Below, one piece after another: positions 34,678 to 43,996 of a DNA stretch of 64,000 bases (position 1 is its first letter; each line of letters begins with the position of its first letter). The notes below the pieces were generated by a model. The model worked only from the letters and a program-made list of their open reading frames with translations, ran no database searches and was not told where the DNA came from. The DNA comes from Polynucleobacter sp. HIN7. Its GTDB lineage: Bacteria; Pseudomonadota; Gammaproteobacteria; Burkholderiales; Burkholderiaceae. Made by a program: the position numbers and the translations under genes. Location: NCBI RefSeq assembly GCF_030297595.1, contig NZ_AP028138.1:1178001-1242000 (forward strand), read 5' to 3'.

Positions 34678-36651
34678 TTACAGCGACTTCTTTAATTGCT
34701 CCAAGATCGCTGGATTTTCAAGCGTGGAGGTATCCTGTGTGATGTCCTCGCCCTTGGCAATCACACGCAAGAGTCTGCGCATAATCTTTCCAGAACGGGT
34801 CTTTGGCAAGTTATCACCAAAACGCACATCCTTTGGCTTTGCAATCGGACCAATCTCTTTACCTACCCAATTGCGTAACTCGGTGGCAATCTTCTTGGCC
34901 TCCTCCCCTTCGGGTCGCTTACCCTTGAGAACCACGAAAGCGCAAATCGCTTCACCGGTCATGTCATCAGGGCGCCCTACAACAGCAGCCTCAGCGACTA
35001 GGGGATTGGCAACGAGGGTTGATTCAATTTCCATCGTGCCCATACGATGCCCTGAAACGTTCAGAACGTCATCGATACGGCCAGTAATCGTGAAATAGCC
35101 TGTATCTTTATTTCGAATCGCACCATCACCCGCCAAATAAAGTTTGCGACCAAACTCGTCTGGGAAATACGCTTTGACAAAGCGGTCGGGGTCACCCCAA
35201 ATCGTACGGATCATCGATGGCCATGGACGCTTCACTACCAAGATGCCGCCCTGCCCATTGGGCATATCGTTACCCGTTTCGTCCACAATGGCAGCCATAA
35301 TGCCAGGCAATGGCAAGGTGCAAGAGCCAGGAACCATCGGGGTTGCACCGGGCAATGGGCTAATCATGTGACCACCGGTCTCGGTTTGCCAGAAGGTATC
35401 GGCAATCGGACAACGCGAGCCGCCAATGTTCTCGTAGTACCACATCCATGCCTCTGGATTAATCGGCTCGCCCACTGATCCCAAAAGACGCAATGAGCTG
35501 AGATCATAATTTTTAGGATGCACACTTGGATCCGTATTTGATGCTTTGATCAAAGAACGAATCGCAGTGGGTGCTGTATAGAAAATTGTGGCCTTGTGTT
35601 TTTGGATCATCTCCCAAAAACGGCCAGCATTTGGGAATGTAGGCACACCCTCAAACACAATTTGCGTTCCACCGACTGCTAATGGGCCATACGCAATATA
35701 AGAGTGGCCAGTGACCCAACCAATATCGGCCGTGCACCAAAAGATATCGCTTGGCTTGATATCAAAGGTCCACTTCATCGTGAGAATGGCCCACAGTAGA
35801 TAGCCACCGGTAGAATGTTGCACGCCTTTTGGCTTGCCGGTTGAGCCCGAGGTATACAAAATAAATAAGGGATGCTCAGCGCTCACCCATTCTGGATCAC
35901 AGGTTTTTGCTTCATTAGCGGTCACCTCGTGCATCCACGAATCAAGGCCGGCCTTAAACGGAATGTTGCCGCCCGTACGCTTGTAGACGATCACGTTTTT
36001 AATGTTCTCGCAACCACCGAGTGATAGCGCTTCATCCACAATCGTTTTTAGAGGCAAGGCTTTACCGCCACGCATTTGCTCATCGGCAGTAATCACTGCC
36101 ACCGCTCCCGCATCAATGATGCGCTCTTGCAGCGATTTGGCAGAGAAGCCTCCGAATACCACCGAGTGTGTGGCACCAATACGAGCGCATGCTTGCATGG
36201 CAATCACGCCCTCGACTGACATCGGCATATAAATGATGACGCGATCACCCTTTTTAATACCGCGTTTACGCAAAGCATTTGCCAATTGACAAACACGATC
36301 ATGCAGCTCTTGATAGGTGACATTGGTTACTTTGCCATCATCCGACTCAAAAATGATGGCAGTTTTGTTCGCATTGCCATTTTGCAAATTACGATCAAGG
36401 CAGTTGTATGAGGCATTGGTGGTGCCATCTTCAAACCATTTATAAAAAGGCGCCTTAGAGTCATCGAGCACTGTCGTGAACACTTGCTTCCAATAGAGAT
36501 TTTCTTTAGCCAAGCGCCCCCAAAATCCCTCGTAATCTTTCTCAGCTTCTGCGCATAACTTTTTGTAAGCGTCCATTCCTGAAATGGCGGCGTTTTTTAC
36601 AAAATCAGCGGGTGGATTAAAAATCCGGTTTTCTTGCATTAATGGTTCCAT
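34678..36651 (-). CDS. acs: Acetate-CoA ligase (AMP-forming)
   Basis: A 657-residue enzyme activating acetate to acetyl-CoA through acetyl-AMP, for growth on low acetate. The N-terminal AMP-binding domain carries the P-loop-like [20 protein letters not shown] (about 268-287) and [10 protein letters not shown]. The C-terminal domain contains the hinge [16 protein letters not shown] and ends with the catalytic Lys in [12 protein letters not shown], the site acetylated by Pat-type enzymes. The ribosome binding site GAGGG fits the first ATG at 36651; another in-frame ATG is four codons on. It is divergent from fumA across 149 bases that hold a palindrome. Confidence 0.96.
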   Translation of the reverse strand: MEPLMQENRIFNPPADFVKNAAISGMDAYKKLCAEAEKDYEGFWGRLAKENLYWKQVFTTVLDDSKAPFYKWFEDGTTNASYNCLDRNLQNGNANKTAIIFESDDGKVTNVTYQELHDRVCQLANALRKRGIKKGDRVIIYMPMSVEGVIAMQACARIGATHSVVFGGFSAKSLQERIIDAGAVAVITADEQMRGGKALPLKTIVDEALSLGGCENIKNVIVYKRTGGNIPFKAGLDSWMHEVTANEAKTCDPEWVSAEHPLFILYTSGSTGKPKGVQHSTGGYLLWAILTMKWTFDIKPSDIFWCTADIGWVTGHSYIAYGPLAVGGTQIVFEGVPTFPNAGRFWEMIQKHKATIFYTAPTAIRSLIKASNTDPSVHPKNYDLSSLRLLGSVGEPINPEAWMWYYENIGGSRCPIADTFWQTETGGHMISPLPGATPMVPGSCTLPLPGIMAAIVDETGNDMPNGQGGILVVKRPWPSMIRTIWGDPDRFVKAYFPDEFGRKLYLAGDGAIRNKDTGYFTITGRIDDVLNVSGHRMGTMEIESTLVANPLVAEAAVVGRPDDMTGEAICAFVVLKGKRPEGEEAKKIATELRNWVGKEIGPIAKPKDVRFGDNLPKTRSGKIMRRLLRVIAKGEDITQDTSTLENPAILEQLKKSL

Positions 36652-36742
36652 ACGAATAACACCCTCTCTAAAAACTTATAGTGACAACACAACAAACAAT
36701 CGGTCTATCGTTTCACATGACGATAAGTGAATTAAGTCCTGA

Positions 36743-36758
36743 TTTGCCCTATGGCAAA
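36743..36758. promoter_or_regulatory. 16-bp palindromic site between acs and fumA
   Basis: TTTGCC-CTAT-GGCAAA (36743-36758) has perfect 6-bp arms and lies 43 bases before the fumA ATG and 92 bases before the acs ATG. It is shaped like a dimer binding site and could control either gene. There is no T-run, so it is not a terminator. Confidence 0.4.
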
Positions 36759-36800
36759 CCCTTAAAATGCTCATTTCATTCCACTTTTTGAAATATTCCT

Positions 36801-38324
36801 ATGCCTACGATACGCCAAGACGACCTGATTCAAAGCATTGCGGACGCTTTCCAGTTTATTTCCTACTACCATCCTCGGGATTTCATTCAAGCCATGGGGC
36901 GTGCCTACGAGCTTGAACAAGGCCCAGCAGCAAAAGATGCGATTGCTCAAATTTTGACCAATAGCAAAATGTGTGCCGAGGGTAAGCGACCAATTTGTCA
37001 GGACACCGGGATTGCAGTGGTCTTCCTGAAGGTGGGTATGAACATCAACTGGAGCGGCGCCACCATGAGTGTTGCTGACATGGTCAATGAAGGTGTGCGG
37101 CGCGCTTACATGAATCCTGATAATCCATTGCGTGGCTCGGTGCTCTTAGACCCCGCCGGTAAGCGCAAAAACTCGGGTGATAACACGCCTGCGGTGATTC
37201 ATTATGAGATCGTGCCAGGCGATGATCTTGAGGTAATCTGCGCAGCCAAAGGGGGAGGTTCCGAGAACAAGGCGAAGATGGTGATGCTCAATCCATCTGA
37301 TTCCATTGTGGATTGGGTTATAAAAACAGTTCCCACGATGGGTGCTGGCTGGTGCCCTCCCGGCATTCTCGGAATCGGAATTGGTGGCACGCCTGAGAAA
37401 GCAGCGTTGCTTGCTAAAGAATCCTTGATGGCGCCCATTGATATTCAAGAACTCATTGCGCGCGGACCCCAAAATCGCATTGATGAGTTACGTCTTGAGA
37501 TCTATGAAAAGGTCAATCAATTAGGGATCGGCGCTCAAGGTCTTGGTGGACTCGCAACCGTTCTTGATGTGAAGATCATGGACTACCCAACACACGCCGC
37601 CTCTTTACCAGTGGCAATGATTCCGAACTGTGCGGCGACACGGCATGTTCATTTTCATCTTGACGGTAACGGCCCAGCTCATTTTGATATCCCATCTCTA
37701 AGCGACTGGCCTGCCGTTGCTTGGCAACCTGATACTAAGCAATCTAAGCGCATCGATGTCAATGCATTAACACCCGAGGAGGTGGCCAGCTGGAAACCGG
37801 GTCAGACGCTATTGCTGAATGGCAAGATTCTCACCGGCCGTGATGCGGCCCACAAACGCATTGCTGATATGTTGGCTAAAGGCGAGTCTTTACCTGTTAG
37901 CTTTAAAAATCGCGTGATCTATTATGTTGGGCCCGTTGACCCCGTGCGTGGCGAAGCGGTCGGTCCAGCAGGCCCAACTACCGCCACTCGAATGGATAAA
38001 TTTACCGAGACAATGTTGGGGCAAACCGGTTTGATCGCCATGATTGGTAAAGCCGAACGCGGCCCTGTAGCGATCGAGTCCATCAAGAAGCATCGCTCTG
38101 CATATTTGATGGCAGTAGGTGGCGCTGCCTATTTAGTATCTAAAGCGATTGCCCATGCGAAGGTGGTTGCATTTCAAGATTTAGGGATGGAAGCCATCTA
38201 CGAATTCGATGTGGTCGATATGCCAGTGACTGTAGCGGTTGACTCTCAAGGGATCTCCATGCATGAAACGGGTCCTAAAGAATGGCAAATGAAAATTGGC
38301 AAGATTCCAGTGAGCGTCGCTTAA
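36801..38324 (+). CDS. fumA: Fumarate hydratase, class I (iron-sulfur)
   Basis: A 507-residue 4Fe-4S fumarase converting fumarate to malate in the TCA cycle. N-terminal alpha part (about 1-280) and C-terminal beta part (about 320-507) are fused in one chain as in E. coli FumA/FumB. Cluster-ligand Cys are seen in EGKRPICQDTG, in GAGWCPPGILG, and in NCAATRHV. The beta part carries GRDAAHKRIADML, GPVDPVRGEAVGPAGPTTATRMD and the acidic MGLEAIYEF-like end. Class I enzymes are oxygen-sensitive; no class II gene is in the window. It stands alone, followed by murI after 21 bases. Confidence 0.95.
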   Translation: MPTIRQDDLIQSIADAFQFISYYHPRDFIQAMGRAYELEQGPAAKDAIAQILTNSKMCAEGKRPICQDTGIAVVFLKVGMNINWSGATMSVADMVNEGVRRAYMNPDNPLRGSVLLDPAGKRKNSGDNTPAVIHYEIVPGDDLEVICAAKGGGSENKAKMVMLNPSDSIVDWVIKTVPTMGAGWCPPGILGIGIGGTPEKAALLAKESLMAPIDIQELIARGPQNRIDELRLEIYEKVNQLGIGAQGLGGLATVLDVKIMDYPTHAASLPVAMIPNCAATRHVHFHLDGNGPAHFDIPSLSDWPAVAWQPDTKQSKRIDVNALTPEEVASWKPGQTLLLNGKILTGRDAAHKRIADMLAKGESLPVSFKNRVIYYVGPVDPVRGEAVGPAGPTTATRMDKFTETMLGQTGLIAMIGKAERGPVAIESIKKHRSAYLMAVGGAAYLVSKAIAHAKVVAFQDLGMEAIYEFDVVDMPVTVAVDSQGISMHETGPKEWQMKIGKIPVSVA

Positions 38325-38345
38325 TAGACTGACTGGTAAGCAACC

Positions 38346-39143
38346 TTGGCAACGATCGGTGTATTTGATTCTGGGGTTGGCGGTTTATCCATTTTGGATG
38401 AGGCGCTCAAACAACTACCCCGGCATCATTACATTTACTTAGCCGATTCTGCCAACGCACCCTACGGAGAAAAATCTGCGTCTTGGATTGCCAAGCGCAG
38501 TTTGCAGATGTGTCGCTACCTGGTTGATCAAGGTTGCGATGCCATTGTGGTGGCATGCAATACCGCAACCGCAGAAGCGATTGCGCAAATCCGCTCTGAG
38601 CTTCAAATACCCATCATTGGTGTCGAGCCCGGTATTAAACCGGCAGCGATGCAATCCCAAAATGGCGTTGTGGGCGTCCTCGCAACCGAGGCAACCCTTA
38701 ATAGCGATAAGTTCAATGCGCTCTTAGCCACATTACCCAGGCACTGTCGCTTTATTAAGCAAGCGGGCGCCGGCCTGGTGCCGCTCATCGAGGATGGTCA
38801 AATTGAATCTCCAGCCATGCATGCTCTGTTGCAAACGCATCTCAAAGGGATTGTTGAGGCGCAAGCAGATACCTTGGTTTTGGGTTGTACGCATTACCCT
38901 TTTCTGAAAAACCAGATTAAGGAACTCATTGGTACATCCATTACCATCGTCGATACCAGTGATGCGGTGGTTCGTCAATTAAGTCGGCAGCTTCTGCAGC
39001 ACAGACTAGCTGAAGAATCAGGGGTCGCGTCATTAAAGTTGCTGAGCACTGCAAATGCGGATACATTACTCGCAATGGCAGAGCGTTTATTGCAAACTCC
39101 CCTGTCACCCCGTAGCGTCGACCAACAATCATTGATGATTTGA
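38346..39143 (+). CDS. murI: Glutamate racemase
   Basis: A 265-residue racemase making D-glutamate for peptidoglycan. Both catalytic Cys are visible: VVACNTATAEA (about 72-82) and LVLGCTHYPFL (about 183-193), with FDSGVGGLSIL at the N-terminus and the NAPYGEKS loop. The start is TTG at 38346 (TTG-GCA-ACG-ATC); the family motif begins only three residues later, so no later start is possible. The stop overlaps the region before tonB, and the two genes are likely co-transcribed. Confidence 0.94.
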   Translation: MATIGVFDSGVGGLSILDEALKQLPRHHYIYLADSANAPYGEKSASWIAKRSLQMCRYLVDQGCDAIVVACNTATAEAIAQIRSELQIPIIGVEPGIKPAAMQSQNGVVGVLATEATLNSDKFNALLATLPRHCRFIKQAGAGLVPLIEDGQIESPAMHALLQTHLKGIVEAQADTLVLGCTHYPFLKNQIKELIGTSITIVDTSDAVVRQLSRQLLQHRLAEESGVASLKLLSTANADTLLAMAERLLQTPLSPRSVDQQSLMI

Positions 39144-39145
39144 GC

Positions 39146-39862
39146 ATGGCCTCTGCAAGTTCCGCACATTGGCACCTTCCCTTCTCACGGGATGAGCGCA
39201 TCATCATTGCTCTGGTGATTCTGGCGCACTTGTCATTAATCATTCCCTTTCAGTTTGGTTTAAGTCCTAAGCCGCCGGATTATCAAAATGACGAGCGCGT
39301 CATGGCAAATCTTCTGGCTCCAGAGGCGCCGCAAGCGCCCGCTAAGACAGCCGCACCCCCAGCCCCTAAGGTTCCAGTTGAGGCACCCAAACCAACCCCA
39401 AAGCCACAACCCAAAAAACTAGAGAAAACCGAATCTCCTGCGCCAAGCTCAGCGCCCGCCCCAAAAACAGCGGCCGCAGCAGAGACCCCGCCCACCAAAG
39501 CTAGCGATAGCTCCCAAACAGCCAATGTTGCACCCCCCACTTCAGGCGGTGGTGTCAGCGGCACCCCCATCCAAACCGATATTGGTAAATTGGTGGTGGT
39601 CTATCAGCCCGACGCTGATCCGTATTACCCTTCATTCTCAAAACGGGCGGGCGAGCAAGGTGAGGTGGTGGTTAGGCTCATCATTAGCGAGTCCGGTGAA
39701 GTGGAAGAAGCGCGATTACTGCAGTCTAGCTCCTATCCCAGGCTTGATCGAGCCGCGATGGAAATTGGGAAGCGCTATCGATTTAAACCGTACACCATTA
39801 ACGGCAGTCCCACTAAAATCTCAACCAATCTATTAATTAAATTCAACCTAAAGAGCCCCTAA
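39146..39862 (+). CDS. tonB: Energy transducer TonB
   Basis: A 238-residue periplasm-spanning protein that passes inner-membrane proton energy to outer-membrane receptors. One N-terminal span (about 18-38, IIIALVILAHLSLIIPF) is followed by a long Pro/Lys/Ala-rich spacer (about 55-140). A C-terminal TonB domain (about 160-238) contains SFSKRAGEQGEVVVRLIISESG and RYRFKPYTING. I start at ATG 39146; TTG at 39140 gives two more residues. It is followed two bases later by exbB and then exbD, forming a complete Ton motor without a receptor gene nearby. Confidence 0.92.
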   Translation: MASASSAHWHLPFSRDERIIIALVILAHLSLIIPFQFGLSPKPPDYQNDERVMANLLAPEAPQAPAKTAAPPAPKVPVEAPKPTPKPQPKKLEKTESPAPSSAPAPKTAAAAETPPTKASDSSQTANVAPPTSGGGVSGTPIQTDIGKLVVVYQPDADPYYPSFSKRAGEQGEVVVRLIISESGEVEEARLLQSSSYPRLDRAAMEIGKRYRFKPYTINGSPTKISTNLLIKFNLKSP

Positions 39863-39863
39863 T

Positions 39864-40556
39864 ATGAACAACGCGTTTGGCCTTCACCATCTTTGGACCC
39901 AAGGTGACTTCGTCACGCACTTTGTGGCTCTTCTACTTTTATTTATGTCAATCGTGACCTGGGTCATTTTGATCAGTCGCCTGTGGGGATTACGTAATAT
40001 CAAACGTCTCAAGGGTGAATTAGATTCCTTTTGGCGAGCCCGCTCCTTTGATGAGGGACTTAATAGCCTGAGTAATCATGCGATCAATCCTTTCTTTATG
40101 GTTGCAAAGACTGGCAACGAAGCTTCGGCGCATCATCAGAACCAAAGTACTAGTCATCGTGAACTATTCCAAACCCTCAATTATTCCGAGTGGATGGCGC
40201 GCAGTTTAAAAAATGGGGTTGATACCTCAACGGCACAGTTGCAAAAAGGATTAACTTTTTTAGCGTCCACTGGGGCAACCGCACCATTTATCGGCTTGTT
40301 TGGCACCGTCTGGGGAATCTATCATGCCCTGATTGCGATTAGCAGCTCTGGGAGCGCGCAGATCGATCAAGTCGCCGGTCCAATCGGTGAGGCACTCATC
40401 ATGACCGCTTTTGGTCTCGCCGTTGCAATTCCAGCAGTGCTTGGCTACAACACCATTAATCGCACTAATCGCTTAGTAGTTGCCGACCTCAATCGCTTTG
40501 CCAACGATCTCCTGGCTTACTTTGTCACTGGTGCACGCGTTGCCCAGAAAGATTAA
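39864..40556 (+). CDS. exbB: TonB-system proton channel ExbB (MotA/TolQ/ExbB family)
   Basis: A 230-residue inner-membrane protein with three spans (about 18-38, ~128-150 and ~172-195). The central GATAPFIGLFGTVWGIY segment is the diagnostic TolQ/ExbB motif, and GEALIMTAFGLAVAIPAVLGYN the third span. With ExbD it forms the proton-driven motor energising TonB. Position directly between tonB and exbD supports ExbB rather than TolQ. Confidence 0.94.
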   Translation: MNNAFGLHHLWTQGDFVTHFVALLLLFMSIVTWVILISRLWGLRNIKRLKGELDSFWRARSFDEGLNSLSNHAINPFFMVAKTGNEASAHHQNQSTSHRELFQTLNYSEWMARSLKNGVDTSTAQLQKGLTFLASTGATAPFIGLFGTVWGIYHALIAISSSGSAQIDQVAGPIGEALIMTAFGLAVAIPAVLGYNTINRTNRLVVADLNRFANDLLAYFVTGARVAQKD

Positions 40557-40558
40557 TC

Positions 40559-40975
40559 ATGTCCTTTAGTAATCCCTCAAACGATCAGCAAGAAGATGGC
40601 ATGATGGCCGAGATCAACATGACACCCATGGTAGATGTCATGTTGGTATTACTCATTATTTTTATGATCACCCTACCGGTCGTTCAACAAGCGGTGAAGG
40701 TAGAACTTCCCAAAGCCAATAGCGTGCGCAATGAAGTAAAGCCTGAGTCGGTTCAGTTGACGATTGATGGCAAAGGCCAAATCTTTTGGAATAGCACACC
40801 CATCGACTTAGCAACCTTTACCGCGTATGCGGATAAAGCCGCTAAGAAAGACCCGCAACCCGAGATCAACTTACGGGCTGATAAATCGGTACGCTACGAT
40901 GCGGTTGCTCAGGTGCTTGCCGCATCGCGTCGAGCGGGCTTAACAAAATTAGGGTTTGTGACCGAGCCTGATTAA
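40559..40975 (+). CDS. exbD: Biopolymer transport protein ExbD
   Basis: A 138-residue protein with one span (about 26-44) containing MVDVMLVLLIIFMITLP; the Asp in this span is the proton-carrying residue of the ExbB-ExbD motor. The preceding MAEINMTPMVDV is the family hallmark, and a periplasmic domain follows with NLRADKSVRYDAVAQVLAASRRAG. Three bases after exbB; the stop overlaps the convergent PLD-family gene by four bases. Confidence 0.94.
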   Translation: MSFSNPSNDQQEDGMMAEINMTPMVDVMLVLLIIFMITLPVVQQAVKVELPKANSVRNEVKPESVQLTIDGKGQIFWNSTPIDLATFTAYADKAAKKDPQPEINLRADKSVRYDAVAQVLAASRRAGLTKLGFVTEPD

Positions 40976-41568
40976 TTGGGTTTGACTGTCTTACGCTCAG
41001 GCGGCGTGGTAATCGGGTAACTGCGCTCCCAATGCGAAACAAAGTTTTTGTAATACTGCTGCGCTAAAGGAGTCGAGCGCAAAATAATCATGTTCTCGGC
41101 ATTACTTTTCTCGGCACTGTTGGTGAAGTTATAACTCCCAGTCACGACAATCTCGCCGTCAATAATCATCACCTTATGATGAAAAATGCGATGGGCTTTG
41201 TTGCCCCGAACTGAGACGCCTCCCTTAAGCAATACCGGGATCACATCAAAGTTATTTGCTGCAGTTGGCCCATCCTGAATTACCTGCACTTCCACACCGC
41301 GTTTGGCTGCTCTCGCAAGCGCGTCTGCAATCTCCAAATAGGTAAAGCTATAGGTCATCACCTGAATAGTTTTCTTGGCGCCATCCAAATAACGAATTAA
41401 TCCCCGTGCCGCTCCCGTCGGCGGAGTAAAAAAGACTGCCAATACCTCTGCAGTCATGGGTGCATCCGCTTTTGCAGTCTCTCGCGTATTTTTAGTCGGC
41501 TCCGGATTCGCCCAAACGGTTTGAACTAGAAAGAGCGCACTGAGAAGAAAGAGAATGGGTTTTTTCAT
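40972..41568 (-). CDS. Secreted phospholipase D-family (Nuc-like) protein
   Basis: A 198-residue protein with a Sec signal peptide (cleavage after VWA, residue 20). It holds a single HKD motif: His130, Lys132 and Asp137 (HHKVMIIDG), followed by GSYNFTNSAEKSNAEN with Gly144-Ser145. One-motif members such as the Salmonella Nuc endonuclease act as dimers; the target could be DNA or a phosphodiester lipid. Export suggests nutrient scavenging or a periplasmic role. It is alone on this strand, convergent with exbD and divergent from the SUMF1-type gene. Confidence 0.85.
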   Translation of the reverse strand: MKKPILFLLSALFLVQTVWANPEPTKNTRETAKADAPMTAEVLAVFFTPPTGAARGLIRYLDGAKKTIQVMTYSFTYLEIADALARAAKRGVEVQVIQDGPTAANNFDVIPVLLKGGVSVRGNKAHRIFHHKVMIIDGEIVVTGSYNFTNSAEKSNAENMIILRSTPLAQQYYKNFVSHWERSYPITTPPERKTVKPN

Positions 41569-41656
41569 GGGCTTGGTTGCTCAAAAATTCCGTGTGCAAA
41601 AGATTTGGAATTCAGCAAAAATGCTTGTACATCAAGATTGAGATTAACAAACTTTT

Positions 41657-42415
41657 ATGAATATTCTCACAATTAGCAAAATTTGCATATTGTCATTACT
41701 GACACTGAGCTTCCATACATTCGCACAGTCCGCAAAATCAACCATTCCGAGTCTTGAGGTCCACGGCATTCTTTGGGATCAGCATGAAACGACGATTGGC
41801 GAGGTCAAACGCTATGCCGCTGCAACCGGATTTCAAAGCGCGGCTGAGAAAGCTGGTGGTGGCACTTCCTATGAATTGGGCTTTGTGAAAAAACCTGGCT
41901 GGACCTGGCGAACTCCCTACGGGGTATCAGCTGGTGACAATGAACCGGCCGTCCACCTCAATGCTTTTGAGGCCCAAGCAATCTGCGAATTCTTTGGCAA
42001 ACGCTTACCGACTGATAAAGAATGGACTGAGGCAGCCTTTTTGGAGCAACGTAAAGCCCCGCCGGCCGGTTTTCAGCGGGGCCAGCGCTACCCCTACCCA
42101 AATGGCAGCACCCCGAAGGGCTCCCATTGCTTAAGTTCAGCCTGTGGGAACTACAAAGGCTTGGCTCCAGCAGGAAGTTTGCTCCGTGGCGATGGCCATG
42201 TTGCAGCCGGGACGACTCAGCCAGGGGTGAATGGCCTATCGGATATGGGGGGCAATGTATGGGAATGGACGTCAACTAAAGTTAACAGTGAGCGCATTAC
42301 CCGCGGGGCCTCGTGGTGGTATGGACCAGAACAGCAAATGGAGGGGAATGTGGCAACCAAGCCTGAGAACACCGTGGTGGTCTACATCGGATTTCGCTGC
42401 GTCCGAAATCCGTAA
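41657..42415 (+). CDS. Secreted SUMF1/formylglycine-enzyme-fold protein
   Basis: A 252-residue protein with an N-terminal signal peptide (LSLLTLSFHTFAQS, cleavage near residue 24) and an FGE-sulfatase domain over the rest. Conserved blocks: EAQAICEFFGKRLPTDKEWTEAA, GGNVWEWTS and ITRGASWWYGP, ending with IGFRCVRNP. The fold occurs in formylglycine-generating enzymes, EgtB and PvdO; which catalytic pair it uses is not clear from sequence, and no sulfatase gene is in the window. No ribosome binding site is visible before the ATG. A tRNA-Leu gene on the other strand abuts its stop. Confidence 0.82.
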   Translation: MNILTISKICILSLLTLSFHTFAQSAKSTIPSLEVHGILWDQHETTIGEVKRYAAATGFQSAAEKAGGGTSYELGFVKKPGWTWRTPYGVSAGDNEPAVHLNAFEAQAICEFFGKRLPTDKEWTEAAFLEQRKAPPAGFQRGQRYPYPNGSTPKGSHCLSSACGNYKGLAPAGSLLRGDGHVAAGTTQPGVNGLSDMGGNVWEWTSTKVNSERITRGASWWYGPEQQMEGNVATKPENTVVVYIGFRCVRNP

Positions 42416-42416
42416 T

Positions 42417-42506
42417 TGGTGCCCGAGGCCGGAATCGAACCGGCACGCCCTTTTTATGAGCGGCAGATTTTAAATCTGCTGTGTCTACCGATTTCACCAC
42501 TCGGGC
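42417..42506 (-). tRNA. tRNA-Leu (anticodon TAA)
   Basis: 90-nt class II tRNA with encoded CCA on the minus strand. The acceptor stem GCCCGAG pairs with CTCGGGC. The anticodon stem GCAGA/TCTGC encloses loop TTTAAAA, giving TAA; the variable arm CGCTCATAAAAAGGGCG and T-arm CGGTTCGATTCCG are typical of Leu. Confidence 0.96.
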
Positions 42507-42520
42507 AAACGCAATCCAAC

Positions 42521-42526
42521 ATTGTA
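42521..42526 (-). promoter_or_regulatory. -10 element of tRNA-Leu
   Basis: TACAAT on the minus strand, 14 bases before the tRNA 5' end. The rest of the gap to dctP (42507-42740) shows a small ACGCAT/ATGCGT dyad (42538-42553), a TTGACC hexamer at about 42597, an AT-rich stretch, and the AGGAG ribosome binding site before dctP; no gene. Confidence 0.45.
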
Positions 42527-42740
42527 ATAAATAGTTTACGCATGGTGATGCGTCGCAACAATGAATCGCAGACTGAATCGTATCACGAGCAGAGAATTGA
42601 CCCTTACCGCACAGCCTTTAAAAATAACCATGAAGCCATGCAAACAAAGGGTTTACCCCATATATGATTCTTTCCAATAATCCTACAATTTCCTTCTGCT
42701 TTACACGCAGTATTTAATTGATATTAACCAGGAGATATGA

Positions 42741-43886
42741 ATGTCCGAAACCAAAAAACAAGCACCGCGCCGTAAATTTTTGAAAGGTGCAGCAGTCGGT
42801 AGCGCTGGAGCAGCCGCTCTTAGCTTCCCAATGATTTCTAAAGGTCAAGCAGCGCCACAAAGTTTGCGCTTCCAATCCACTTGGCCCGCAAAGGATATCT
42901 TCCACGAGTACGCACTCGACTTCGCGAAAAAAGTGAATGACATGACTGGTGGTGAACTGAAGATTGAAGTTCTGCCTGCTGGTGCAGTGGTTCCTGCTTT
43001 TGGTTTGTTAGATGCGGTGTCAAAGGGCACCTTAGATGGTGGCCATGGCGTGGTGGTTTATCACTACGGTAAGAACTCAGCCCTAGCACTCTGGGGATCA
43101 GGTCCTTCTTTTGGTATGGACGCAAACATGCTGCTCTCTTGGCACAAATACGGCGGCGGCCAACAGTTGCTCGAGGAGCTTTATAAAACCGTTGGCGCCA
43201 ACGTGAAGTCCTATGTCTATGGCCCAATGCCTACTCAGCCACTCGGCTGGTTCAAAAAGCCTGTGACCAAAATTGAGGACATGAAAGGCCTCAAGTACCG
43301 TACCGTTGGTATTTCGATTGACATGTTCACCGCGATGGGTGTTTCAGTGAACGCACTGCCAGGCGGTGAGATCGTTCCTGCGATGGATCGCGGCCTTTTG
43401 GATGCAGCTGAATTTAATAATGCTTCCTCAGATCGTCAATTGGGCTTCCCAGACGTATCGAAGGTTTGCATGTTGCAGAGCTACCACCAAAATGCTGAGC
43501 AGTTCGAGATCCTCTTTAACGGCACCAAGTACAACGCAATGCCCGCAAAACTTCGTAACATCCTTGACTACGCTGTGGAGGCCTCCTCTGCTGATATGTC
43601 ATGGAAGGCTGTTGATCGCTACTCTTCTGCTTACGAAGACATGCAAACCAAGCAAGGCGTTAAGTTCTTCAAAACTCCTGACTCGGTATTGCGCGCCCAG
43701 CTCAAAGTATTTGATGATGTGGTTGCCAAGAAGTCTGCTGAAAACCCAATCTTCAAGAAGATTGTTGACTCACAGAAGGCATTTGCTAAACGTGCTGTGA
43801 AGTGGGATTTGGACACCAACGTTCAGCGCCGTATGGCTTATGACTATTATTTTGGTCAGCCAGCAGCTCCAGCCAAGAAATCCTAA
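42741..43886 (+). CDS. dctP: TRAP transporter substrate-binding protein (DctP/TakP type)
   Basis: A 381-residue periplasmic receptor. The N-terminus has twin Arg (PRRKFLKGAAVG), so export by the Tat route is likely. The mature protein begins near residue 37. Blocks typical of the TakP branch, which binds 2-oxo acids and other organic acids: STWPAKDIFHEYALDF, LPAGAVVPAFGLLDAVSKG, LKYRTVGISIDMFTAMG (with the conserved substrate Arg) and ALPGGEIVPAMDRGLLDAAEF. A good ribosome binding site (AGGAG) is six bases before the ATG. The two TRAP membrane genes follow after a strong hairpin. The ligand is inferred to be a small organic acid. Confidence 0.93.
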   Translation: MSETKKQAPRRKFLKGAAVGSAGAAALSFPMISKGQAAPQSLRFQSTWPAKDIFHEYALDFAKKVNDMTGGELKIEVLPAGAVVPAFGLLDAVSKGTLDGGHGVVVYHYGKNSALALWGSGPSFGMDANMLLSWHKYGGGQQLLEELYKTVGANVKSYVYGPMPTQPLGWFKKPVTKIEDMKGLKYRTVGISIDMFTAMGVSVNALPGGEIVPAMDRGLLDAAEFNNASSDRQLGFPDVSKVCMLQSYHQNAEQFEILFNGTKYNAMPAKLRNILDYAVEASSADMSWKAVDRYSSAYEDMQTKQGVKFFKTPDSVLRAQLKVFDDVVAKKSAENPIFKKIVDSQKAFAKRAVKWDLDTNVQRRMAYDYYFGQPAAPAKKS

Positions 43887-43938
43887 TCAAGGCTGAATAA
43901 AGCCGGTTTTCTTGTTAGAATACCGGTTGCTGTAATTC

Positions 43939-43969
43939 AATGGGATGGTTAGTTACTAACCATCCCATT
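43939..43969 (+). terminator. Strong intercistronic hairpin between dctP and dctQ (attenuator-like)
   Basis: Arms AATGGGATGGTTAGT (43939-43953) and ACTAACCATCCCATT (43955-43969) are exact inverted copies with one base between. The next bases are TTTCTTATATT, a broken T-run. It could end part of the transcripts after dctP or protect the dctP mRNA end. Confidence 0.55.
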
Positions 43970-43996
43970 TCTTATATTAGTTTCAAGGATACCGTT

